Below, one piece after another: positions 26,469-35,215 of a stretch of DNA of 64,000 nucleotides (its first letter is position 1; each line of letters begins with the position of its first letter). Below the pieces are notes generated by a model that was not told the DNA's origin, did not search any database, and saw only the letters and a program-made list of their open reading frames with translations. A program made the position numbers and the translations under genes. This DNA is from Rhizobiales bacterium PAR1 (GTDB lineage: Bacteria; Pseudomonadota; Alphaproteobacteria; Rhizobiales; Beijerinckiaceae), in contig NKIW01000004.1 of assembly GCA_002256205.1 (NCBI GenBank), positions 62,001-126,000 on the forward strand. The letters run 5' to 3'.

Positions 26469-27497
26469 GTGGGGGAACAGGTTGTGGGCGTAGTCGTATC
26501 CTTCGGCGAAAAGCCAGGCGCCGAAAGTATTGATCATCTCGTCGCGCTGGTGCGTGATGACATGGTGCGCGTGAATGAGACGATCCTGTCGCGGACAGGC
26601 TCGGATGTCACAATGATCCCGGAAGTCGCGCAGCACCTGATTTCCTCGGGCGGCAAGCGCCTTCGTCCGATGCTGACGCTCGCAACGGCAATCCTGAGCC
26701 GCTACCCCGGTCAGGGGCATATCAAGCTCGCGGCCTCGGTCGAGTTCATGCACACGGCGACGCTGCTCCATGACGATGTCGTCGATGAGAGCGATCTGCG
26801 CCGGGGCAAACCATCGGCGCGCAAGGTCTGGGGCAACGAGGCGAGCGTGCTCGTCGGCGATTTCCTGCTTGGCCAAGCCTTCAAGATGATGGTCGAGGTC
26901 GGCTCGCTCCAGTGCCTCGACGTGCTGTCCACCGCCGCCGCCGTGATCGCGGAAGGCGAGGTGATGCAACTCGCAGCTGCCAAGAATACCTCGACTACCG
27001 AGGACGATTATCTTGCGGTGATCCGCGCCAAGACCGCCGCGCTGTTTGCCGCAGCGGCGGAAGTCGGTCCCATTTTGGCCGATGCACCCGAGGATGCGCA
27101 GAAGGCCTGCCGCTCCTACGGGCTCAATCTTGGCATTGCCTTCCAGCTCATCGACGATGCGCTTGATTACGGCGGAACCAGCGCCAAGCTCGGCAAGAAT
27201 GTTGGCGACGATTTCCGCGAGGGCAAGATCACGCTGCCGGTGGTGCTCGCGTTCCGGCGGGGCTCGGATGAGGAGCGTGCGTTCTGGAAGGCGTCACTCG
27301 AAGGCGGCAACACTGATGATGCCGCGCTCGCCAAGGCGCGTGAATTACTCAAGAAGCATCGTGCGCTGGAAGACACGGTCGAGCGCGCCCGCCATTACGG
27401 CGCGATGGCCAAGGACGCGCTGGCACTATTCCCGGCCTCGCCCATGCGCGAAGCCCTCGGCGAAGTCGTCGATTTCTGCGTCAGTCGAGCGCATTAG
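26469..27497 (+). CDS. Polyprenyl (octaprenyl/decaprenyl-type) diphosphate synthase
   Basis: A 342-residue trans-prenyltransferase with both aspartate-rich motifs, DDVVD at 102-106 (DDVVDESDLRRGKPS) and DDALD at 229-233. It elongates farnesyl or geranyl diphosphate with IPP to build the side chain of ubiquinone; chain length cannot be read from the sequence. The GTG at 26469 is preceded by GGAAGGG at a good distance. dxs and ispE of the same pathway are also in the window. Confidence 0.93.
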   Translation: MGEQVVGVVVSFGEKPGAESIDHLVALVRDDMVRVNETILSRTGSDVTMIPEVAQHLISSGGKRLRPMLTLATAILSRYPGQGHIKLAASVEFMHTATLLHDDVVDESDLRRGKPSARKVWGNEASVLVGDFLLGQAFKMMVEVGSLQCLDVLSTAAAVIAEGEVMQLAAAKNTSTTEDDYLAVIRAKTAALFAAAAEVGPILADAPEDAQKACRSYGLNLGIAFQLIDDALDYGGTSAKLGKNVGDDFREGKITLPVVLAFRRGSDEERAFWKASLEGGNTDDAALAKARELLKKHRALEDTVERARHYGAMAKDALALFPASPMREALGEVVDFCVSRAH

Positions 27498-27503
27498 GCC
27501 ACG

Positions 27504-28019
27504 TCAATCTGCCGGAGGCATATCCTTCAAAAGGAAGAGATCCGTATCATCGGGCTTTGCGCCAGCCGCTGTCAGCATGGCATGGACCTGCCCGCGATGA
27601 TGGGTCTGATGGTTGAAGAGATGCGACACCAGAAACCAGTTGGGCTTGGAAACCTCGCGCCCGGCTGCCCCGGAATACCAGCTCATATCGCCAGCGAGCC
27701 ACTCCTCCGAGAGGCCATCGGACCAGATGACGATGGCCTCGTCTACCGCAACGCGCTCGCGCTTGAGCATATCCCACTCCGGCAAGCGCTTTGTTGAGTC
27801 CGCAATCCCGCCAACCGGTTTTGGCGTTCCGGCGAAACGATGCATCCAGACGCCATCGCCCCACAGGAGGTGATTGAGCGTGCCTTCAATGGAGGCAAAA
27901 AAAGCTCCGCGGTCCTTGCGGCGCTCCTCCGGAGAAAGCATATCCGCCGCCGTATAGAGCGACCGATTTTGCCAGCGGTTATAACGGGCCATGGTGCGGA
28001 CAAACTGAAGTGAAATCAT
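27504..28019 (-). CDS. DinB family protein
   Basis: A 171-residue four-helix protein of the DinB/YfiT superfamily. The metal ligands are His in LNHLLWGD and the pair in LFNHQTHHRGQVH, the usual three-His arrangement. Many members are thiol-dependent transferases (for example with bacillithiol or mycothiol), but the substrate here is unknown. GGGAG lies 8 bases before ATG 28019. It converges with the polyprenyl synthase gene, with 6 bases between the stops, and lies downstream of ispE. Confidence 0.9.
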   Translation of the reverse strand: MISLQFVRTMARYNRWQNRSLYTAADMLSPEERRKDRGAFFASIEGTLNHLLWGDGVWMHRFAGTPKPVGGIADSTKRLPEWDMLKRERVAVDEAIVIWSDGLSEEWLAGDMSWYSGAAGREVSKPNWFLVSHLFNHQTHHRGQVHAMLTAAGAKPDDTDLFLLKDMPPAD

Positions 28020-28041
28020 CGTCACGGCTCCCTGCTATTTT

Positions 28042-28905
28042 TTAATGCGGCACCTGAATCCGGCAGGGCTGCAACCACCATAGACCCTCGCGCATCCGCA
28101 GCACCTCGGCGGCGCGCAACACATCGGCCTCACTCTCGAAGAGGCCGAAACAGGTCGCGCCGGAGCCGGACATCCGGGCAACCTGGCAGCCGGCGGCTGC
28201 GCTCAACGCCTTGAGAACACGCTCGATTTTGGGAGCGATCGCCTTGGCGGGCGCCTCCAGGTCATTGCGGGTCTCTGCCGCGAGCCGGGCGAACCTGTCG
28301 CCGCCGGAAGATGCGCCTGCGGGTTGCAGGAGACGCTGGCCGGGCTGAAGTCCAAGGCCCGAGAAAACCGCGCGTGTTTCCACCGCCACACCCGGATTGA
28401 TCAACAACGCAGGGGTATCCGCATGCGCAAGCACCGGCCCAAGCTCATGGCCGATGCCGCGCATCAGTCGCGGCCGGACCTCGACGCAGACCGGCACATC
28501 CGCACCCAGTTCGCGTGCAATCGCCAGCACGCGCGGATCTGTTGCATCCATCTGGTTGGCGCGGCACAGGAGCCTGAGTGCTGCTGCGGCATCGGATGAC
28601 CCACCGCCGAGGCCAGAGGCGACCGGTAGGTTCTTGGTCAGGGAGAAGCGTCCCGCTCGTGCGGCAGGAAAGGCGGCGAGAAACAGCCGCGCCGCGCGCA
28701 AGACGAGGTTATCATCCTCCGCCACGAGCCCGCCGGCCATCGGGCCATCAATCGTCAGGGAGAGACGCGCCGCCAATTCCAGCGCGAGATCATCACCGAC
28801 ATCGGCAAAGCCGACGAGGCTTTCAATGAGGTGATAGCCATCATCCCGCCGTCCGAAGACATGCAGGAAGAGGTTGATCTTGGCCGGTGCGCGATCGTGA
28901 TGCAC
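28042..28905 (-). CDS. ispE: 4-(cytidine 5'-diphospho)-2-C-methyl-D-erythritol kinase
   Basis: A 287-residue GHMP kinase. Hallmarks are the N-terminal APAKINLFLHV, the ATP loop LPVASGLGGGSSDAAAALR and the C-terminal MSGSGATCFGLF. It phosphorylates CDP-methylerythritol in the MEP pathway, the fourth step after dxs. It follows the TPR gene with 33 bases between them on the minus strand, an arrangement seen in many Hyphomicrobiales. Confidence 0.96.
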   Translation of the reverse strand: MHHDRAPAKINLFLHVFGRRDDGYHLIESLVGFADVGDDLALELAARLSLTIDGPMAGGLVAEDDNLVLRAARLFLAAFPAARAGRFSLTKNLPVASGLGGGSSDAAAALRLLCRANQMDATDPRVLAIARELGADVPVCVEVRPRLMRGIGHELGPVLAHADTPALLINPGVAVETRAVFSGLGLQPGQRLLQPAGASSGGDRFARLAAETRNDLEAPAKAIAPKIERVLKALSAAAGCQVARMSGSGATCFGLFESEADVLRAAEVLRMREGLWWLQPCRIQVPH

Positions 28906-28938
28906 GGCAGTCCGGTATCCCGTTTGCGCAGATGTGCT

Positions 28939-30774
28939 CTAGCCGCCGTTCGGCTTGGGGGCCGCGGCGTTGGCCGCCGGGCCTTCCTCAAGGCCAAGGT
29001 CAAGCTTCTTCTTGATCTTCTCGATCTCTTCCGGCTCGGGGTTCAGCGTCAGCGTCTGGCTCCACTTGAAGCGAGCCTCGCGCTTGCGTCCGACCTTCCA
29101 GTAGGCATCGCCGAGATGATCGTTGATCGTGGGGTCACCCGCCTTAAGCATGATCGCGCGCTCAAGTTCGCGCACGGCATCCTCGAACTTGCCGAGGCGG
29201 TAAAAAGCCCAGCCGAGAGAATCGACAATGGCGCCATCGCCCGGCGCGAAGGCCACGGCCTCGCGGAGCATGTCGAAGGATTTGTCGATATTCATGTGAT
29301 TATCGACCCAGGAATAGGCGAGGTAATTCATCACCTGCGCCCGTTCGGCGGCTTCGCGCGGGCTGCGCGGCTTCACCGGCAGCAGGTCGAGCGCGCCGAG
29401 GAAATCCGGCTCGGCCTTGTCCCACTGCTTCGAGCGCTCGTACCCGATCGCGCGGCCGAACAGCAGGGGCCAATGGCGCTGCTCCAGCTTGGCGACCGAT
29501 TTGAGCGCGACGTCATAGACCTTTACCGAATCCGCCCAACGCTTCTTGGAACGCAGGATGGCGCCGAGCGTATCCGCCGCTTCGAGATCATCGGGGTGAG
29601 CCGCCAGCAGCGTCTGAAGAACGTTGATGGCCTCGTCCGATTTTTCGAGCCGCTCCAGCGCCGCTGCGCGACCGATCGCAGCACGGTTGGCGAGCGGGGA
29701 AGAGGCCGGAACCAGCTCGTAAAGGCTCGCGGCACGGGCATTCTGGCGCAATTGCTCGAAGAATTCGGCGAGCGTGACCGCAATCACCTCATCCTTCGGA
29801 TTGAGATAGCGCGCGAACTGAAGGTAGATCACCGCCGTCATCGGATCCCGCGAGGCAGAGCCCACAACGCCGAGACCGTAGAAGACTTCTGCCGCGCCCT
29901 CGGAAACTGTGCTGACCAGCGGCGGCAGCGATTCACCCTTGTCGAGCGCCTCGATCTGGCGGCTGAGATAGGGCTGAGCCGGGTTGCGAGCACGCCACTG
30001 CGCGATCACTTCCTTGGCTTCGGGGATCTTGCCTTGCCGCGAAAGGATGCGCGCATAGGCATCGACCACGCGCATGACGCCGACATCGCTCTTGAAGGCG
30101 CTGGCAAGGCGGGTCTCGGCCTCGTTCTGGCGTTTACCGACCTCAGAGATCAATCCGCCGAAGAAATCGCGATAGCCACGCAATTCGTTCTGCTTGAAGC
30201 GATCAACGCCTTGCAGCGCAGCACCGACGTCGCCCGCACCGACCTGTGCCCAGGCACGAAGCAGGGCAATGGTAAGATCGGGCTCGGTGCGGGAATTGCC
30301 GCCAGCGCGTTCAAAACTCACACGGGCCTTATCGAATTGTCTGGCACCGAGCGCCTTCACACCTAGCGCGACCTGCGCCAACGCCTGCGTCCGATCCTGC
30401 CTGACCAGCCGATCCGCGAGCTTGAAGGCTTCGTCAAGATTGCCATCAACCAGAGCGGCGATGAAGGCCTGGTCCATCAGGCCGGCATTGCGCGGATCAG
30501 CCTTCAGGGCTTCGCGGAAATACTCCGCAGCGGCAGCGGTGTCATGCTCGGTATTCGCGACGACACCCGCGAGAAAGAGGCCAGATGCGCCGTAACCGCT
30601 CGTCGCCCGTTCGGCGGGTGTCGCGGCGGAAGCCTGCGCAAGCCCCAGTAGCAGCGCCGCGGTCGCGAGCGCGGCACCGAACGTCTTGCGTTGACGGGCC
30701 GGCATCACCTGCGCCTGGGAGCGAGCCGTCTTCTTTTCGGAACTACCGTACATTCTTGTGAGCCAATCCCGCAT
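28939..30774 (-). CDS. Exported TPR-repeat protein
   Basis: A 611-residue protein with a long N-terminus, a signal-like segment (about 31-51, FGAALATAALLLGLAQASAAT) and many tetratricopeptide repeats, such as AAAAEYFREALKADPRNAGL near 80 and AVRELERAIMLKAGDPTINDHLGDAYWKVGRKREA near 545-580. TPR proteins scaffold complexes; the partner is unknown. A shorter form starting at Met24 would place the signal peptide at the very N-terminus. The C-terminus is a low-complexity Ala/Pro/Asn tail. Confidence 0.88.
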   Translation of the reverse strand: MRDWLTRMYGSSEKKTARSQAQVMPARQRKTFGAALATAALLLGLAQASAATPAERATSGYGASGLFLAGVVANTEHDTAAAAEYFREALKADPRNAGLMDQAFIAALVDGNLDEAFKLADRLVRQDRTQALAQVALGVKALGARQFDKARVSFERAGGNSRTEPDLTIALLRAWAQVGAGDVGAALQGVDRFKQNELRGYRDFFGGLISEVGKRQNEAETRLASAFKSDVGVMRVVDAYARILSRQGKIPEAKEVIAQWRARNPAQPYLSRQIEALDKGESLPPLVSTVSEGAAEVFYGLGVVGSASRDPMTAVIYLQFARYLNPKDEVIAVTLAEFFEQLRQNARAASLYELVPASSPLANRAAIGRAAALERLEKSDEAINVLQTLLAAHPDDLEAADTLGAILRSKKRWADSVKVYDVALKSVAKLEQRHWPLLFGRAIGYERSKQWDKAEPDFLGALDLLPVKPRSPREAAERAQVMNYLAYSWVDNHMNIDKSFDMLREAVAFAPGDGAIVDSLGWAFYRLGKFEDAVRELERAIMLKAGDPTINDHLGDAYWKVGRKREARFKWSQTLTLNPEPEEIEKIKKKLDLGLEEGPAANAAAPKPNGG

Positions 30775-30892
30775 TCGCGACGAGTCGCGTCAAGTCAATC
30801 ATTGAACCGGTTAGCACCGAAACAAGGCCGCAGAAAGGCCCCCGGCACGAGATATCCGGCGAGAGAGATCTCGGGGCTGGTTCACCGTCGCT

Positions 30893-32569
30893 TCACATAT
30901 TCGGGTAGGTCGGCCCGCCACCGCCCTCGGGCGCAATCCAGTTGATGTTCTGGCTCGGGTCCTTGATGTCGCAGGTTTTGCAGTGGACGCAGTTCTGCGC
31001 GTTGATCACGAAGCGCGGATCGGTCTTGTTGACCTCATCGCCATAGAGCACCTCATAGACGCCCGCCGGGCAATAAAGCCGCGCCGGTTCGCCGTAGATC
31101 GGCAGGTTTTTCGACAGCGGGATCGAGGGGTCCCTCAGGGTGAGGTGGATCGGCTGATCCTCCTCGTGGTTCGTGCCCGAGAGGAAAACACTGGAGAGCT
31201 TATCGAAGGAGATCACGCCATCCGGCTTCGGATAGGTGATCGGTTTCACCTCGCCAAGCGGCTTCAGCGAGGCTGCATCGGTCTTGCCGTGCTTCAGGGT
31301 GCCGAAGAAAGACAAGCCGAGCAGCTCGTTCGTCCACATATCAAGCGCACCGAGCGGAATGCCGATCCAGGTGCCGAACTTCGACCACAACGGCTTGACG
31401 TTGCGGACCTTCTTCAGATCCTTGCCGATCTCGCTTCCGCGCCAGCCGGCATCATAGGCTGTCAGTTCGTCATGCGCGCGGCCTGCTGCGAGCGCGGTGG
31501 CAATATGCTCCGCCGCCTGCATGCCCGAGAGCATCGCGTTATGGCTGCCCTTGATGCGCGGCACATTCACGAAGCCCGCCGAGCAGCCAATCAGCGCGCC
31601 GCCGGGGAAGGAAAGCTTCGGCACGGACTGATAGCCACCCTCGGTGATCGCACGGGCGCCGTAGGAGAGGCGTTTGCCGCCCTCCAGCACCTCACGGATC
31701 ATCGGATGCTGCTTGAAGCGCTGGAATTCATCGAAGGGCGAAAGCGTCGGGTTCTGATAATTCAGATGCACGACGAAGCCGATGGAGACCAGGTTTTCGT
31801 CAAAATGATAAAGGAACGAGCCGCCGCCGGTCTTCGAATCGAGCGGCCAGCCGAAGCTGTGCTGCACGAGACCTGGCTGATGCTTTTTCGGGTCGATCCG
31901 CCAGAGTTCCTTGATGCCGATGCCGAATTTCGGCACATCGCGGCCCTTGGCAAGGTCGAACTTCGCGATGAGCTGCTTGGAGAGATGTCCGCGCACGCCC
32001 TCGCCAAAGAGGGTATACTTGCCGAGCAGCGCCATACCACGCGTGTAGGTGTCCTTCATCTCGCCATCACGGCCTATGCCCATGTCACCGGTCGCGATGC
32101 CGATGACGGCACCTTCATCATTGTAGAGCACTTCCTGAGCGGCAAAGCCGGGATAAATTTCAACGCCAAGGGCTTCTGCCTTGGTCGCGAGCCAGCGGCA
32201 GAGATTGCCAAGCGAAATGACGTAGTTGCCGTGATTGTCGAGCAGCTTCGGCATCGCGATATTCGGCAGCCGCATCGCGCCCGCCGGGCCGAGGAAATAG
32301 AAGCGGTCATCCGTGACAGGCGTTTTGACCGGGCAATCCGGATCGTTGCGCCAGTCCGGGATCAATTTATCGAGGCCGACAGGATCGATCACCGCGCCGG
32401 AAAGGATGTGCGCGCCGACTTCGGAGCCCTTTTCCACAAGAACAACGGAAATCTCCTCGCCCTTCTCGGCGGCAAGTTCCTTCAGCCGGATCGCCGCAGA
32501 AAGCCCTGCCGGGCCGCCGCCCACGATAACGACGTCGTATTCCATGGCATCGCGTTCCGGCAGTTCCAT
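30893..32569 (-). CDS. Electron transfer flavoprotein-ubiquinone oxidoreductase
   Basis: A 558-residue enzyme that passes electrons from ETF to ubiquinone. The N-terminal FAD site is VVIVGGGPAGLSAAIR (about 13-28), and the C-terminal 4Fe-4S cluster is bound by cysteines in LYCPAGVYE and NCVHCKTCDIKDPSQ. The start at 32569 has GAAGGGA upstream and keeps the conserved MEYDVVIVGG close to the N-terminus. A perfect 18-base palindrome 44 bases upstream matches one before the acyl-CoA dehydrogenase gene. Confidence 0.97.
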   Translation of the reverse strand: MELPERDAMEYDVVIVGGGPAGLSAAIRLKELAAEKGEEISVVLVEKGSEVGAHILSGAVIDPVGLDKLIPDWRNDPDCPVKTPVTDDRFYFLGPAGAMRLPNIAMPKLLDNHGNYVISLGNLCRWLATKAEALGVEIYPGFAAQEVLYNDEGAVIGIATGDMGIGRDGEMKDTYTRGMALLGKYTLFGEGVRGHLSKQLIAKFDLAKGRDVPKFGIGIKELWRIDPKKHQPGLVQHSFGWPLDSKTGGGSFLYHFDENLVSIGFVVHLNYQNPTLSPFDEFQRFKQHPMIREVLEGGKRLSYGARAITEGGYQSVPKLSFPGGALIGCSAGFVNVPRIKGSHNAMLSGMQAAEHIATALAAGRAHDELTAYDAGWRGSEIGKDLKKVRNVKPLWSKFGTWIGIPLGALDMWTNELLGLSFFGTLKHGKTDAASLKPLGEVKPITYPKPDGVISFDKLSSVFLSGTNHEEDQPIHLTLRDPSIPLSKNLPIYGEPARLYCPAGVYEVLYGDEVNKTDPRFVINAQNCVHCKTCDIKDPSQNINWIAPEGGGGPTYPNM

Positions 32570-32612
32570 CTTATTTTCCCTTCGCAACGGACCCATTCAT
32601 CGGCTTTCCCAA

Positions 32613-32630
32613 TAGTTCACATATGAACTA
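32613..32630. promoter_or_regulatory. Perfect palindrome upstream of ETF-QO
   Basis: TAGTTCA-CATA-TGAACTA: 7-base perfect arms with a 4-base spacer, 44 bases upstream of the ETF-QO start and 110 bases upstream of the uracil-DNA glycosylase start. A variant with two changes lies before the acyl-CoA dehydrogenase operon at 15932-15949. Confidence 0.65.
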
Positions 32631-32739
32631 TATTCAACCCTGCCCGCCTTAAAACCTCTTGCTTGTTCTGGATATTGCGCCGCTCTACAAAAGCAAGAAC
32701 CTATCGCAAGGATGCCAACCATAAAAAAGGGAGGGGCAT

Positions 32740-33543
32740 ATGCAGATCGAAGCCGCCTCCCCCCGCCAGATGCTCGAGTTCCTGCTCGCGGCGGGCGTCG
32801 ATGTTGCGATTGGCGATGAGCCGGTCAACCGGTTGGCACCGCCCCCGGTTCAGGCGCCGTCGGCAGAAGCTGCGACGGACCGGCAAGGGCGCACGCCACC
32901 TGCTGCGCCAACGGCGCTGCGCCCTGCCCCAACTGCGCCGGATGACGCGCTGATGGCAGCACGGGAACTCGCCAAATCCGCTCCTGATCTCGAAACACTG
33001 GAAAAGCTGCTGGCGGGTTTTGACGGCTGCGCGCTCAAATCCACAGCGTCCCGACTGGTTTTCGCTGACGGCACGCCCGGCGCGAAGATCATGATCATCG
33101 GTGAAGCGCCGGGGCGCGATGAGGATGAAATCGGCCGCCCCTTTGTCGGGCGCGCCGGGCAACTCCTCGACAAGATGCTGCACGCTATTGGGCTGGATCG
33201 CTCCGGCGTCTACATCGCCAACATTGTGCCGTGGAGGCCACCGGGAAACCGGACGCCCACGCCGCAGGAAATTGCGATCTGCCTGCCGTTCATCCAGCGA
33301 CAGATCGAACTTTCCGCGCCGGAGGTTCTGGTCACCATGGGCGCGCCGGCGACGCAAAATCTCCTGAGCCAGAAAGATGGCATCCTGCGCCTGCGCGGCC
33401 GCTGGTTTGACTTCCCGGTCGGCGGGCGGAAAATTCCCGCACTCGCGACACTGCATCCGGCGTATCTCTTGCGTCAGCCGGGCCAGAAGTCGCTGGCGTG
33501 GCGTGATTTGCGGGCATTGATGGCGCGCTTGCGTTCTCCCTGA
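32740..33543 (+). CDS. Family-4-like uracil-DNA glycosylase, Fe-S cysteines incomplete
   Basis: A 267-residue protein. Residues 1-90 are a variable Pro/Ala-rich extension; the catalytic domain has GEAPGRDEDEIGRPFVGRAG (121-140) and the C-terminal TLHPAYLLRQP. It removes uracil from DNA. Family-4 enzymes hold a 4Fe-4S cluster with four cysteines; here Cys97 and Cys181 are kept, but the partner positions read Lys100 and Trp165 (GCALK, VPWRPPG), so a normal cluster is unlikely. The 3' end and stop codon are duplicated just downstream. Confidence 0.9.
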   Translation: MQIEAASPRQMLEFLLAAGVDVAIGDEPVNRLAPPPVQAPSAEAATDRQGRTPPAAPTALRPAPTAPDDALMAARELAKSAPDLETLEKLLAGFDGCALKSTASRLVFADGTPGAKIMIIGEAPGRDEDEIGRPFVGRAGQLLDKMLHAIGLDRSGVYIANIVPWRPPGNRTPTPQEIAICLPFIQRQIELSAPEVLVTMGAPATQNLLSQKDGILRLRGRWFDFPVGGRKIPALATLHPAYLLRQPGQKSLAWRDLRALMARLRSP

Positions 33544-33599
33544 GAACGCTGACGTGGCGTGATTTGCGGGCATTGATGGCGCGCTTGCGTTCTCCCTGA
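33491..33599 (+). repeat. Duplication of the glycosylase 3' end, 2 x 53 bp
   Basis: Positions 33491-33543 (the last 17 codons and stop of the uracil-DNA glycosylase gene) are repeated at 33547-33599 with one mismatch (G at 33496, A at 33552). Three bases (GAA) separate the copies, giving a period of 56. The second copy lies beyond the stop and is not translated. Confidence 0.95.
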
Positions 33600-33719
33600 T
33601 CCGGCGTTCAGCCTCCATATAGCAAGAATGCGATTTTGTTTCGCACGAAGGCTTGGTATCAGCGTCGTGATACCGCCTGCCAAAGTGCCGCCTTCGACGG
33701 CTGATCCGGGAGACTTCTT

Positions 33720-34625
33720 ATGCGCCTCGATGACATTCAGGAATCCGACAGCATCGAAGATCGCCGAGGCGAAGGCGGCGGTGGCGGGGGGTTCCGCATG
33801 CCGGGCGGCGGTGGCGGGCTCGGCTTTGGCGCCATCGCGCTGCTGACGGTTGTCGGCTGGGCGCTCGGCATCAATCCGGCGCTGTTGATCGGCGGGGCGG
33901 AAATCGTCACCGGCGCGCGCAATGGCGGCCAGACCATCCAGCGCCAGAGCGGGCAGCCGCCGGCGTCCTCGCCGCAGGAAGAACAGATGCGCCAGTTCGT
34001 CGCGCGCGTGCTCAAGACCAATGAAGACGTCTGGACGCAAATTCTCCCTCAGCAGCGCAATGTCCCCTTCCGGAAAGCTCCACTTGTGCTTTTCCGTGGC
34101 GAGACCAACTCCGGTTGTGGCGACGCTCAATCGGCGATGGGCCCGTTCTATTGCCCTACAGATCGCAAGATCTACCTCGACATGAGCTTTTTCGAGGAGA
34201 TGCGCACGCGCTTCCGCGCGGGTGGCGATTTTGCCTATGCCTATGTTGTAGCGCATGAAATGGGCCATCACATCGAAAACCTGCTGGGCATTCTTCCGAA
34301 GGTTCAGCAGGCGCAGCAGCGCGTCTCACGCAAGGAAGCGAACTTGCTTTCGGTCCGCGTCGAGTTGATGGCGGATTGCCTCGCGGGCGTCTGGGCCTAT
34401 CACGCCAACCAGAATTGGCGTGTTCTCGTTCCGGGCGATATCGAAAAGGCTATGGCTGCGGCGACGGCAATCGGTGATGATCGGCTCCAGAAGCAGGCGC
34501 AGGGCTATGCTGTGCCGGACAGCTTCACCCACGGCTCCTCGGAACAGCGCACGCGCTGGCTCCAGCAAGGCCTGCGTTCTGGGCAAATCCAGGCTTGCGA
34601 TACATTCAACACGCAAGCCCTGTAA
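33720..34625 (+). CDS. Neutral zinc metallopeptidase, YpfJ family
   Basis: A 301-residue membrane-anchored peptidase: a Gly-rich N-terminal tract (about 18-34), one membrane helix (36-58), then the catalytic domain with the HExxH zinc motif His179-Glu180-His183 (AHEMGHHIEN) and the downstream ELMADCLAGVWAYH. Two cysteines (GCGDA, YCPTD) could pair. The active domain should lie in the periplasm. Substrate unknown. moaB follows 14 bases after its stop. Confidence 0.92.
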   Translation: MRLDDIQESDSIEDRRGEGGGGGGFRMPGGGGGLGFGAIALLTVVGWALGINPALLIGGAEIVTGARNGGQTIQRQSGQPPASSPQEEQMRQFVARVLKTNEDVWTQILPQQRNVPFRKAPLVLFRGETNSGCGDAQSAMGPFYCPTDRKIYLDMSFFEEMRTRFRAGGDFAYAYVVAHEMGHHIENLLGILPKVQQAQQRVSRKEANLLSVRVELMADCLAGVWAYHANQNWRVLVPGDIEKAMAAATAIGDDRLQKQAQGYAVPDSFTHGSSEQRTRWLQQGLRSGQIQACDTFNTQAL

Positions 34626-34639
34626 GTTTGAGCATACCG

Positions 34640-35203
34640 ATGTCTCGCATCGACGAAACCAAGACCTTCATCCCGCTCAACATCGCGGTGCTGACGGTTT
34701 CGGATACGCGCACGCCGGCGGATGACAAATCGGGCGATACGCTCGCCCAGCGCCTCACAGAGGCGGGGCATCACCTCGCGGATCGCGCCATCGTGCCGGA
34801 TGATATCGCCGCGCTGCGCGGCAAGGTCTCCGGCTGGATCGCGGACAAGGGCATCGACGTTGTGATCACCACCGGTGGCACTGGCTTCACAGGCCGCGAT
34901 GTGACGCCGGAAGCGCTCGAACCGCTGTTCGAGAAGCGGATGGATGGGTTTTCCGTCCTGTTCCACCACATCTCGATCCCCAAGATCGGCACCTCGACGA
35001 TCCAGTCGCGCGCGACAGCGGGGGTCGCGGGCGCAACCTATATTTTCTGCCTTCCGGGCTCGCCCGGCGCCTGCAAGGACGCATGGGATGGCATTCTTGC
35101 GAGCCAGCTCGATTATCGCCACCGCCCGTGCAATTTCGTCGAGATCATGCCACGGCTCGATGAGCATTTGCGCCGCGTCAAGGCGCAGGGCGCGACGGTC
35201 TGA
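34640..35203 (+). CDS. moaB: Molybdenum cofactor biosynthesis protein B
   Basis: A 187-residue MoaB/MogA fold protein with TVSDTRTPADDKSGD, the TTGGTGFTGRDVTPEA loop and PGSPGACKDAWDGIL. It belongs to the molybdopterin adenylyltransferase group (MPT adenylylation before Mo insertion), although MoaB proteins of some bacteria are inactive. ATG 34640 fits the family; an upstream in-frame start would overlap the peptidase gene. No other moa genes are in the window. Confidence 0.94.
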   Translation: MSRIDETKTFIPLNIAVLTVSDTRTPADDKSGDTLAQRLTEAGHHLADRAIVPDDIAALRGKVSGWIADKGIDVVITTGGTGFTGRDVTPEALEPLFEKRMDGFSVLFHHISIPKIGTSTIQSRATAGVAGATYIFCLPGSPGACKDAWDGILASQLDYRHRPCNFVEIMPRLDEHLRRVKAQGATV

Positions 35204-35215
35204 AAGGCTTCTTCC

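Noticed and set aside
30983-32626. 547-codon open frame on the plus strand
   Set aside because: Antisense of the ETF:quinone oxidoreductase gene; no domain.
33491-33599. Duplication at the glycosylase 3' end as an insertion-sequence scar or att site
   Set aside because: No transposase, integrase or tRNA is nearby and the repeat is of local coding sequence, so a simple tandem duplication explains it.
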